Shown: positions 16,719-24,252 of the stretch, in pieces
Layout of the letters: each line of letters begins with the position of its first letter
Position numbering within the stretch: position 1 is the first letter of the stretch
Source: Verrucomicrobiota bacterium
GTDB lineage: Bacteria > Verrucomicrobiota > Verrucomicrobiia > Chthoniobacterales > Chthoniobacteraceae
Assembly (NCBI GenBank): GCA_026398235.1
Contig: JAPLTE010000011.1
Location: 1 to 39,562 of the forward strand
Direction of reading: 5' to 3'
DNA length: 39,562 nt
Translations under genes and position numbers: made by a program
Notes under the pieces: generated by a model
The model's input: only the letters and a program-made list of their open reading frames with translations
Databases searched by the model: none
Told to the model about the DNA's origin: nothing

Positions 16719-18140
16719 ATGACTCCCTCTCAACCTGTGAGCGACCTGTTCTCAACCGTTGTATCCAATGGTTGCTGCATTGGCTGCGGTTCCTGCGCCG
16801 CGTTTGACCCAGCGATCCAAATCAAACTGGACGCCTATGGCCGTTATGCGGCCACGCGTCAGTCTGCAACCACTCCCATCCACCCGTCCGCCGCCCGTGT
16901 GTGCCCTTTTGCGGATGGGGTGGCCAATGAAGATACTTTGGCGCAAGAGGTTTTCGGGGATGCCGACGCCTATGATCCCCACATCGGGCGGCACGTTGCC
17001 ACCTATGCAGGGTGGGTGGCCGAGTCTGACTTCCGGGCGAGAGGCTCCTCGGGCGGCCTTGCCTCCTGGGTTTTAACCGAATTGTTGGATCGTGGGTTGG
17101 TGGATTCCGTCGTGCACGTGACCGCTGAGCCATCCCCGGAAGCTGGGAAGCCGTTGTTTCGCTTTGCCATCTCTTCAACTTCCGAGCAAGTGCGCGCCCG
17201 CTCGAAATCCCGCTACTACCCGGTGGAAATGTCAGGGGTCATGCGTGAAATGATCCAGCGCCCAGGGCGGTATGCAGTAGTCGGCATTCCCTGCTTTATC
17301 AAAGCGCTGCGGCTGGCTTGCCGTGAATCGGCGGTCCTCAAAGAGCGCCTTGCCTTTACCGTTGGCATCGTCTGCGGCCATCTCAAGAGTTCCGCTTTTG
17401 CTGAATCCTTCGCCTGGCAATGCGGCATCGCTCCCGCAGAATTGCGAATGATCGATTTCCGCACGAAACTTCCCGATCGGCCCGCCAGCAGCTATGCAAT
17501 CACCGCCTCAGGCGAACGCGATGGCCAGTCGATTTCGGTCACCAAGCCCACCTCGGAATTGTTTGGCAGCAACTGGGGCCACGGGCTCTTTAAATACAAG
17601 GCTTGTGAGTTCTGCGACGATGTCGTTGGCGAAACCGCTGATATTTCCATCGGCGACGCCTGGTTGCCCGAATACGTAAACGATGCCGGCGGCACGAACG
17701 TGGTGGTTGTGCGCTCACAGACGCTCAAAACCCTCATTGCTGAGGCAGCCTCGGCGGGTCGTCTCCACCTCGATGAGATTCCTGCGGCAAAGGTTGTGCA
17801 ATCCCAAGCGGGCGGGTTCCGGCATCGTCGCGACGGCCTGGCCTACCGGCTGTTTCTGGAAGATCAAGCCGGACGTTGGCGCCCTGCCAAACGCGTTGCT
17901 CCTTTAAGTCGACACCTTACGCCAAAGTTACAGCGGATCTACTCCGCCCGGTATGATCTGGTGCAGTCGAGTCACGAATCTTTTGCTTGTGCCAAAGAGC
18001 GGCAGGACTTGAATTTTTTCTTGGATACGATGAGACCTCTGGCAGCCCGCTACGATATGTTTTATCAGCGTCCTTTACCGTTGCGCCTTCTCGGCAAAAT
18101 CAAAAGAAAGCTTCTCGCCCTTGTGCGCGGGAGGCGCTAA
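16719..18140 (+). CDS. FrhB/F420 hydrogenase beta-subunit-like iron-sulfur flavoprotein
   Basis: A 473-residue protein of the coenzyme F420 hydrogenase/dehydrogenase beta-subunit family. The ATG at 16719 puts the Fe-S motif CCIGCGSC at about residues 17-24; a further CP pair occurs in ARVCPFADG near 63, together suitable for one [4Fe-4S] cluster. The N- and C-terminal FrhB domains follow, with GSSGGLASWVLTELLD near 109, VGIPCFIKALRL near 187, and CEFCDDVVGETADISIGDAW near 302-321, the conserved second cysteine pair plus GDAW. Members of this family are frequently encoded beside polysaccharide pyruvyltransferases in EPS loci, as here (next gene 16 bp downstream). F420 use is not implied; the redox substrate is unknown. 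It is likely cytoplasmic. Confidence 0.83.
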   Translation: MTPSQPVSDLFSTVVSNGCCIGCGSCAAFDPAIQIKLDAYGRYAATRQSATTPIHPSAARVCPFADGVANEDTLAQEVFGDADAYDPHIGRHVATYAGWVAESDFRARGSSGGLASWVLTELLDRGLVDSVVHVTAEPSPEAGKPLFRFAISSTSEQVRARSKSRYYPVEMSGVMREMIQRPGRYAVVGIPCFIKALRLACRESAVLKERLAFTVGIVCGHLKSSAFAESFAWQCGIAPAELRMIDFRTKLPDRPASSYAITASGERDGQSISVTKPTSELFGSNWGHGLFKYKACEFCDDVVGETADISIGDAWLPEYVNDAGGTNVVVVRSQTLKTLIAEAASAGRLHLDEIPAAKVVQSQAGGFRHRRDGLAYRLFLEDQAGRWRPAKRVAPLSRHLTPKLQRIYSARYDLVQSSHESFACAKERQDLNFFLDTMRPLAARYDMFYQRPLPLRLLGKIKRKLLALVRGRR

Positions 18141-18156
18141 GAATCGTTCGCTCCAC

Positions 18157-19431
18157 ATGATCATGACCCGACCAGATCAAACCACCAACTCACACGTGCT
18201 GATTCTCCACGGAGGCCCGTATATTGAAAATCGCGGCTGCGAAGCAATCCTCCGCGGAACAATGGAAATCCTGCGCCACGAATTCGGCTCGGCTGCGCTT
18301 GCAAAAGTCAGTGTGGATGCCAGCCCGAAAATTGTAGCGGCTCAAAATGCTACAGAATCGGATCCGTGTATTGATTCGTTCCCGATGGCCGGGGGCGGGC
18401 CGCGTTGGTCGGCGGATTGGTGGATGGGTCAGTTTAATCGGCGTTTCGGAACTTCGTTCTACCCTCAATTCCGCGTGCTAAAGAAGCCTGCAAAGGGGGC
18501 CTCCGTTGCCCTGCAAATTGGCGGCGATCATTATTCGCTCGATTATGGCAGACCGATCGGATTTATGGCCATGGATCGCTACGTGCGGTCTCTCGGGCTG
18601 CCTGTGGTCATTTGGGGGGCCTCTGTCGGTCCCTTTGACGCCGATCCAACTTTTGCACCCAAAATTTTTGATCACCTGCGCAGCCTCTCCGCGATTTTTG
18701 TCCGGGAAAGCGACAGCTACAATTACCTCCGAGCCCATGGGGTTGTAGATAACGTGCACCTCATGGCAGACCCCGCTTTCATGATGAAACCCGTGGAGCC
18801 GAGTTTTGAAAAAATCGGCTTCGCTTTGCCAGAGGGAGCCATCGGCATCAACCTAAGCCCAATGGTTGCGTTTTATCGCAGCAAAAACCCGGCTGCCGTT
18901 GACCTCAAGGAATGGCTTGGGTTCTGTGTTGCTTTGATCAAATCTGTGGCCACCCTCCAGCGTCCGATTTTGCTCATCCCCCACGTCAGCTCGGTCGATC
19001 CAGGTAATGACGACTTTGGTCTTCTGCATACCTTGTGCAAGGCGGTTGCGGGAGAGGTGGCTGTGCCGGTCCAGGTGCTTCCTGATGGGCTGAACGCCGC
19101 CGAGCTCAAATGGATCATCGCCCGCTGTGCTGTGTTTGCAGGGGCACGCACGCATTCCACCATTGCCTCACTTTCCTCGCATGTGCCCACGTTAAGCATT
19201 GGCTACAGCCTTAAGGCGAAAGGGATCAACCGTGACATTTTCGGTCACCTCGACTACTGCGTTCACGTGTCGGATCTCACGGTCGAGAAATTCACCGAAG
19301 GCGTGCAGAATTTACTTACCAACGAGTCCGCGCTCCGTGCGCATCTCCAATCCCGAGTCCCGGAACTCCAGGCCAGGGCATTGAGCGCCGGGGCTGTTTT
19401 GAGAAAAATTGCTGCCCAAGCGGGCTGTTAA
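18157..19431 (+). CDS. Polysaccharide pyruvyltransferase family protein
   Basis: A 424-residue cytoplasmic enzyme of the CsaB/WcaK family, which uses phosphoenolpyruvate to place pyruvate ketals on sugars. The product begins MIMTRPDQTTNSHVLILHGG; ATG 18163 is an alternative start. Family features are GPYIENRGCEAILRGTMEIL near residue 19, IGGDHYSLDYG near 121, VIWGASVGPFD near 148, IFVRESDSYNYLRAHG near 178, and the C-terminal GARTHSTIASLSSHVPTLSI (about 329-348) ending YSLKAKGI. Pyruvylation adds negative charge to the polymer. Pairs with the upstream FrhB-like gene. Acceptor sugar is unknown. Confidence 0.87.
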   Translation: MIMTRPDQTTNSHVLILHGGPYIENRGCEAILRGTMEILRHEFGSAALAKVSVDASPKIVAAQNATESDPCIDSFPMAGGGPRWSADWWMGQFNRRFGTSFYPQFRVLKKPAKGASVALQIGGDHYSLDYGRPIGFMAMDRYVRSLGLPVVIWGASVGPFDADPTFAPKIFDHLRSLSAIFVRESDSYNYLRAHGVVDNVHLMADPAFMMKPVEPSFEKIGFALPEGAIGINLSPMVAFYRSKNPAAVDLKEWLGFCVALIKSVATLQRPILLIPHVSSVDPGNDDFGLLHTLCKAVAGEVAVPVQVLPDGLNAAELKWIIARCAVFAGARTHSTIASLSSHVPTLSIGYSLKAKGINRDIFGHLDYCVHVSDLTVEKFTEGVQNLLTNESALRAHLQSRVPELQARALSAGAVLRKIAAQAGC

Positions 19432-19443
19432 ACCGCGATTTTG

Positions 19444-20514
19444 ATGATTAGCGCAAGAATTATAAATCCAGCCGATGGAATTCCAGGCGAAATCCGGGAT
19501 GCCTGGATTTGCCTGCAACAGTCCAACCCTGCCTTAAAGAGTCCGTATTTTTCGCCCGAATACACGCGCATTGTAGCCGAAGCCGGGGAGGGGGTTGAGG
19601 TCGCCATCGTGGAGGAGGCCGGACGCATCGCAGCCATCTTCCCCTTTGAGCGCCGCCGTTGGAATTTGGCCGGCCCCGTCGGGTCGTTTCTCTCGGATTA
19701 TCACGGAGTCATCTCCGACCCCGATTTTGCATTCGACCCGCGGGAACTGCTGAAACAATGCGGGCTCGCGGCTTGGGATTTTAATCATATCCCGACAGCC
19801 TGCGCCCCGTTCGCCCCTTTCCATCGCGAGCAGCATCGTTCGCCCATCATCGATCTCGCGGGCGGATACGAAGCTTATGTGAAGGAGCGGCGCGAAGCGG
19901 GCACCGAACAAATTAAAAAGAATGCCAACCTCGAACGTCGCTTGGAGCGTGAAATCGGGCCATTGCGTTATGTCGTGCATTCTCCCGATAAAGCGCTGCT
20001 CCATCAGTTGCTCGCTTGGAAGACGGCGCAGTTCCGGCATAACGGCTGGCGCGATATTTTCTCCATCCCGTGGGTGCATCAAATCGCCGAGGGGATTCAT
20101 GCGGCGCAAACTCCGGGATTTTCCGGTATGCTTTCCCTGCTGTATGCTGGAGATCATCTGGTGGCGGCCCACTTCGGAATGCGTTCCGAGCGCGTGTGGC
20201 ATTACTGGTTCCCCTCTTACGATCCGGCATTTTCAAAATATTCTGTCGGCGTGATGCTGCTGCTGAAAATGGCCGAAAGTGCAGCAGCGCTTGGGATAAA
20301 CGTCATCGATTTGGGCTGCGGGGAGCACTCGTACAAAGATCGATTGATGAACGGGTCCGTTGCGACAGCCCGAGGCACTGTCGAGTTGCCCGGCTTCACC
20401 GCTGCCACCCGCCGTGTGATCATGCCGGTCCAGAAGCTGCCATTTAAACTCCGTTCCTGGGCTAGCAAAACGCCGCTGGGCGCGTTTGTGCGGAGTTTGA
20501 AAACCAACAATTGA
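19444..20514 (+). CDS. GNAT/FemAB-like acyltransferase (CelD/BcsL type)
   Basis: A 356-residue protein of the GNAT superfamily subgroup (Acetyltransf_6) found in many EPS loci. The start is the ATG at 19444, 12 bp after the previous stop. The N-terminal half has SPYFSPEYTRIVAEAG near 35 and GSFLSDYHGVISDPDF near 80; the C-terminal acyl-CoA-binding half contains SLLYAGDHLVAAHFGMRSE near 235 and HYWFPSYDPAFSKYSVGVML near 257-276, then INVIDLGCGEHSYKDRLMNG near 292, the usual signature of these proteins. A substrate, most likely an amino sugar on a nucleotide or lipid carrier, is inferred. The next gene follows after 3 bp. Confidence 0.8.
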   Translation: MISARIINPADGIPGEIRDAWICLQQSNPALKSPYFSPEYTRIVAEAGEGVEVAIVEEAGRIAAIFPFERRRWNLAGPVGSFLSDYHGVISDPDFAFDPRELLKQCGLAAWDFNHIPTACAPFAPFHREQHRSPIIDLAGGYEAYVKERREAGTEQIKKNANLERRLEREIGPLRYVVHSPDKALLHQLLAWKTAQFRHNGWRDIFSIPWVHQIAEGIHAAQTPGFSGMLSLLYAGDHLVAAHFGMRSERVWHYWFPSYDPAFSKYSVGVMLLLKMAESAAALGINVIDLGCGEHSYKDRLMNGSVATARGTVELPGFTAATRRVIMPVQKLPFKLRSWASKTPLGAFVRSLKTNN

Positions 20515-20517
20515 AAA

Positions 20518-21495
20518 ATGCAACGACTGATAAATATTCTGAAAGCTGGGTTCGATTTTCTATTTTCCTATGTCTACGACATGTGGCGCTATTGGCATCA
20601 CTCCCAGGCCTTCGCACGCTTCCGCTCCCGTATAACAGCAAGGGCATATTTGCTGATCACCGTGCACTCCCTTGAAAAGGGGCTGGCTCTTCAAGACCGG
20701 AAACCCGGGTTCGGAAAGGCAAAATGCAGCGAACTTTTGGTGGATGCCCGGCGCTTTCAACAAAAGTTTGGCCCTGACCCCATCTGCCAATATGTAGCGG
20801 AAGTAATCGGTAGCGTTTTGGATTTTCACGCCTCGACGGGCGATATGGATCCGGCGCTTGTTGCCCGTTTGCAGGCTTTCAAAGAGACCCTCTGCCCAAT
20901 TGCCAAGGCGTATGATGCAAGCGGGGGATTGCGCATCATCCGCAAACAGGAGATCGCCGCCAGCCTGCCGCCGGATGCATACCAGTTTTTTGCCCTGCGC
21001 TCTAGTGTGCGGCAATTTGCTGAGGGAAAGATTCCAGAGGAAATCATCAGAGAAGCCGTCCGAATCGCGCAACGTGCTCCGTCTGCCTGCAACCGCCAAA
21101 GTTGTCGCCTGCATTATTCAACCGACCCGGATGTCATCGCAAAAACGGTTCTTTTTCAAGACGGCGCAGGCGGATTTGGCGAGCGCGCTGCCGCGGTATT
21201 TATCGTTACTTCCGAACTGGGGGCTTTCAATCATGCGGGGGAGCGCAATCAGGGTTACGTGGACGGGGGGATTTTTTCCATGACTTTTGCCCTTGGGCTG
21301 CATGCACTGGGTTATGGGACCTGCTTTTTGAATTGGTGTGCAACTGCACGCGAAGACCAGGAATTCCGTCGCGCATTTAAAATCCCTCCCTCCGAACTGA
21401 TCGTGGCGCTTTTGGTCGGTGGCTGTTTGAGGGATGAATTCGCGGTTGCGAGATCTCCCCGGCTTCCGGTGGATGAAGTGATGTGTCGCCTGTGA
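20518..21495 (+). CDS. Nitroreductase-family flavoprotein of the EPS locus
   Basis: A 325-residue protein. The first 150 residues form an extension including YLLITVHSLEKGLALQDRKP near 43-62, characteristic of the nitroreductase-like proteins encoded with polysaccharide pyruvyltransferases. The flavin-binding nitroreductase fold occupies about 160-320: FFALRSSVRQFAEGKIPEE, IAQRAPSACNRQSCRLHYS (FMN-binding), VDGGIFSMTFALGLHALGYG and the C-terminal LVALLVGG-type strand (IVALLVGGC). It probably carries out a flavin-dependent redox step in making or modifying a sugar, perhaps with the FrhB-like protein; this is inference. It overlaps the next gene by GTGA, suggesting translational coupling. Confidence 0.82.
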   Translation: MQRLINILKAGFDFLFSYVYDMWRYWHHSQAFARFRSRITARAYLLITVHSLEKGLALQDRKPGFGKAKCSELLVDARRFQQKFGPDPICQYVAEVIGSVLDFHASTGDMDPALVARLQAFKETLCPIAKAYDASGGLRIIRKQEIAASLPPDAYQFFALRSSVRQFAEGKIPEEIIREAVRIAQRAPSACNRQSCRLHYSTDPDVIAKTVLFQDGAGGFGERAAAVFIVTSELGAFNHAGERNQGYVDGGIFSMTFALGLHALGYGTCFLNWCATAREDQEFRRAFKIPPSELIVALLVGGCLRDEFAVARSPRLPVDEVMCRL

Positions 21496-22295
21496 AATTT
21501 CGTTCCATCTTCAAGCTCGTTCCGAATTGGGCCGTTCTGCTTGCCACAGACCTGCGTTGTTTGCTGCGCTGTTCCGTGGTTTGCCGCCGGATTGCTTTCC
21601 AAAAACCCAGCGGTAACTCGGCCTTGATTGTGGCACCCCATCCCGATGACGAAACCTTTGGTTGCGGTGGGTTGATCCGTCTAAAAAGTGCAGCCGGGGT
21701 GCCGGTCCATGTGGTGATCCTCACCGATGGAGAGGCCGTTGCGGTGGGACTTGGCGAGGACCCACAAAAGGTCATTTCCGCGCGCAAAAGTGAAACCTTG
21801 AATGCCTGCCAAAGGTTGGGGCTCGAAGCCGACTCGGTAAGCTGGCTCCACCTGCCGGACGGCAAAATGCCCCATCCCGGTCAACCCGGCTTTGCAGAAG
21901 CCGCTCGGGCTTTGCACGCCGAGATGGAGTTACTTGCACCTCAGGAAGTTTATTGCCCCCATGCGCAGGATGTGCACCCCGACCATCTTGCGGCAACGCG
22001 CCTTACCGAAGAAGCCGTGCGCCTTTCGTCCCGGCCCTGCAGCCTCTACTATTATCCGGTGTGGATGTGGTACCATGCCAGTTCCGGGCTGCGGAAGCGA
22101 TTGGATACCGCTGGCGCGTGGCGCCTGGATATTTCCGCGGCGCTCTCCGCCAAAAACCACGCCATGGCAGCGTATCTTGACGCTCCGAAGGCTCCCGGAG
22201 GTAAACCGTATTGTGGCCGCTTGCCATGGTCGTTTCTCCAAAATTTTCGCCGCAGATACGAAGTGTATTTTCCGGCTACAAGTAGTTATTTATGA
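21492..22295 (+). CDS. PIG-L family LmbE-like N-deacetylase
   Basis: A 267-residue zinc-dependent deacetylase. The GTG at 21492 overlaps the previous stop (GTGA) and is preferred to GTG 21483. The zinc motif APHPDDETFGCGG is at about residues 48-60 and the third ligand in CPHAQDVHPDHLAATRL near 155-171, the HPDH motif. Family members remove N-acetyl groups from GlcNAc-like sugars on lipid, small-molecule or polymer carriers. Here it may expose an amine on the EPS, possibly for the GNAT protein two genes upstream to re-acylate. The stop overlaps the ATG of the acyltransferase gene (ATGA). Confidence 0.85.
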   Translation: MKFRSIFKLVPNWAVLLATDLRCLLRCSVVCRRIAFQKPSGNSALIVAPHPDDETFGCGGLIRLKSAAGVPVHVVILTDGEAVAVGLGEDPQKVISARKSETLNACQRLGLEADSVSWLHLPDGKMPHPGQPGFAEAARALHAEMELLAPQEVYCPHAQDVHPDHLAATRLTEEAVRLSSRPCSLYYYPVWMWYHASSGLRKRLDTAGAWRLDISAALSAKNHAMAAYLDAPKAPGGKPYCGRLPWSFLQNFRRRYEVYFPATSSYL

Positions 22296-24250
22296 GTAAA
22301 TTAAATTATAGGGCGGATATTGATGGCTTAAGAGCCATAGCCGTGTTGGGGGTAGTATTATTTCATGCCAGGTTGGGATTTCCCGGCGGATTTGTCGGAG
22401 TGGATGTGTTTTTCGTAATTTCAGGGTATTTGATAACTTCTATCATTTTGAAAGATATCCAAGCCGGGTGCTTCAGTCTGGCAGCCTTCTGGGATCGCCG
22501 GATCCGACGCATCTTTCCGGCCCTATTTACTGTAATTGTCGCAACCAGCATAGTGGGATGGTTTGTATTGTTGCCTACAGACATGGTCGACTTTGGTAAA
22601 TCCATAGCGGCTCAAACATTTTTTGGCGGGAATGTCTTTTTTTGGTGGAATGCTGGATATTTTGATGCAGCAGCGACCTCCAAACCATTGTTGCATACAT
22701 GGTCTCTCGCGGTCGAGGAACAGTATTATCTCCTTGTTCCATTGCTTGCATTATTTCGCACGTCAACGACCCGGAAAACTCTCGGCAAGGCCCTTGTAAT
22801 CATCATATTGCTGTCTCTTCCACTCTGCATTGCACTTACTTACCACGCTCCAGATGCCGCCTTTTATCTGCTTCCCACCCGTGCATGGGAACTCGCTATT
22901 GGCGGCTTGATCGCGGTAATGCCTGCCACGAGAGGGGGAAAGATGAGTCGGATCATTGCATATGCAGGTCTGCTTGCGGTCGCTGGTTCATTCCTGTTTT
23001 TCAGCGAAAACACCCCATTCCCTGGCAGTGCCGCACTTTTGCCAACGCTTGGAACCGCTGCCTTGATTTGGGCTAACGCCTGTCCAACAACAGACATATT
23101 AGCCCGGCTCATGTCTTTCCGCCCGCTGGTGTTTATTGGGAAGATTTCGTATTCCTTATATCTTTGGCATTGGCCGATCTTGGTGTATTCGGAATATGCA
23201 TCATCCAACCCCCTTCGCTGGTACGTTCGAATAGTACTCGTTATTGTCAGCATTGCAATGTCGGCCTTGTCATTGCGATTTATTGAAACCCCCGTGCGAA
23301 CTAAAAATCTTCTGCCAACCCGGCACGCCTTATTTAGATTCGCTGCGATTTCGGGTTGTTGCTATCTTTTTCTAGGACTATGTGCATCCACATTCCGTGG
23401 GTTGCCGAGCGAGGCCAAGCTCAAGGCAGAAGGATATGCAAAAAGCCGATATGATTTTCCTTATAAAACTCTTATAGGAGTGGATCGTGCGGAAAAGGAA
23501 GATTTTGCGATTTTGGGAGCCGAATCGCATGATCCGATCCATTGTTTGGTATGGGGAGATAGTCACGGAATGGCAATTGTTCCGGCGATTGATAGTTTAA
23601 CTCAAAAATTTCATTCCCGAACGGCAGTGGCTACCTATTTTGCCACCGCTCCGATATTAGGGGTTGAAAGCACAAGTAGCGCCAGCTTGAAAAAAGAATC
23701 CGAGGCATGGAGCCGTGCCGTGGTGGACTATGTCGCCAAGAATAAGGTGCCAAATGTATTATTGGTTGGGCGCTGGTGCACCTATAAATCCAAAAGCATA
23801 ATTAACGGGCAAGTTCCTCGCGAAGAGGATTTGGCCAGCATGCTCGCAAAGACTGTTGCTGTTCTCCAGCAGGCTGGTGCCAAGGTTTGGATTTTTAAAG
23901 AAGTTCCGACCTATGATATTGATATACCAAGAGCACTCACGAAGGCATGCATCAAGGGGGAGTCGCTGGATCAGATTGGAATGACCGAGCAAGAATATTC
24001 GGCGCATTCGCAAATGGAAAATCGGCTGCTTGATTTGGCTGCTCGCCAAGGGGCGAGCATCTTAGATCCCAAGACGATTTTTTTTAATGGGAGCGGCTAT
24101 TGTAAAGTTGCAGATTCCGGTTTCTCCATATACAGGGACACAGGCCATTTGAGCGGAAAGGGGGCGCTGCTGTTTCGCCCATTGTTTACGGGAATATGGA
24201 ACGATGATAAAGCCGCGTCTTTGCAAGGCTCTGCCGCACTAGTTCAATAG
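22292..24250 (+). CDS. OafA/YrhL-type acyltransferase with C-terminal SGNH domain
   Basis: A 652-residue inner-membrane O-acyltransferase. Residues 1-345 form the acyltransferase-3 domain with about ten helices: YRADIDGLRAIAVLGVVLFH with the conserved His near residue 25, GGFVGVDVFFVISGYLIT, WDRRIRRIFPAL with the Arg pair near 69, and LLHTWSLAVEEQYYLL near 130. A periplasmic SGNH domain follows (about 410-640), with GDSHG near 418 (nucleophile Ser) and DTGHLSGKGALL near 616 (Asp and His). Such proteins take an acyl group, usually acetate, across the membrane and attach it to glycans. The gene is visibly more AT-rich than its neighbours and may be a later acquisition. Confidence 0.92.
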   Translation: MSKLNYRADIDGLRAIAVLGVVLFHARLGFPGGFVGVDVFFVISGYLITSIILKDIQAGCFSLAAFWDRRIRRIFPALFTVIVATSIVGWFVLLPTDMVDFGKSIAAQTFFGGNVFFWWNAGYFDAAATSKPLLHTWSLAVEEQYYLLVPLLALFRTSTTRKTLGKALVIIILLSLPLCIALTYHAPDAAFYLLPTRAWELAIGGLIAVMPATRGGKMSRIIAYAGLLAVAGSFLFFSENTPFPGSAALLPTLGTAALIWANACPTTDILARLMSFRPLVFIGKISYSLYLWHWPILVYSEYASSNPLRWYVRIVLVIVSIAMSALSLRFIETPVRTKNLLPTRHALFRFAAISGCCYLFLGLCASTFRGLPSEAKLKAEGYAKSRYDFPYKTLIGVDRAEKEDFAILGAESHDPIHCLVWGDSHGMAIVPAIDSLTQKFHSRTAVATYFATAPILGVESTSSASLKKESEAWSRAVVDYVAKNKVPNVLLVGRWCTYKSKSIINGQVPREEDLASMLAKTVAVLQQAGAKVWIFKEVPTYDIDIPRALTKACIKGESLDQIGMTEQEYSAHSQMENRLLDLAARQGASILDPKTIFFNGSGYCKVADSGFSIYRDTGHLSGKGALLFRPLFTGIWNDDKAASLQGSAALVQ

Positions 24251-24252
24251 CC

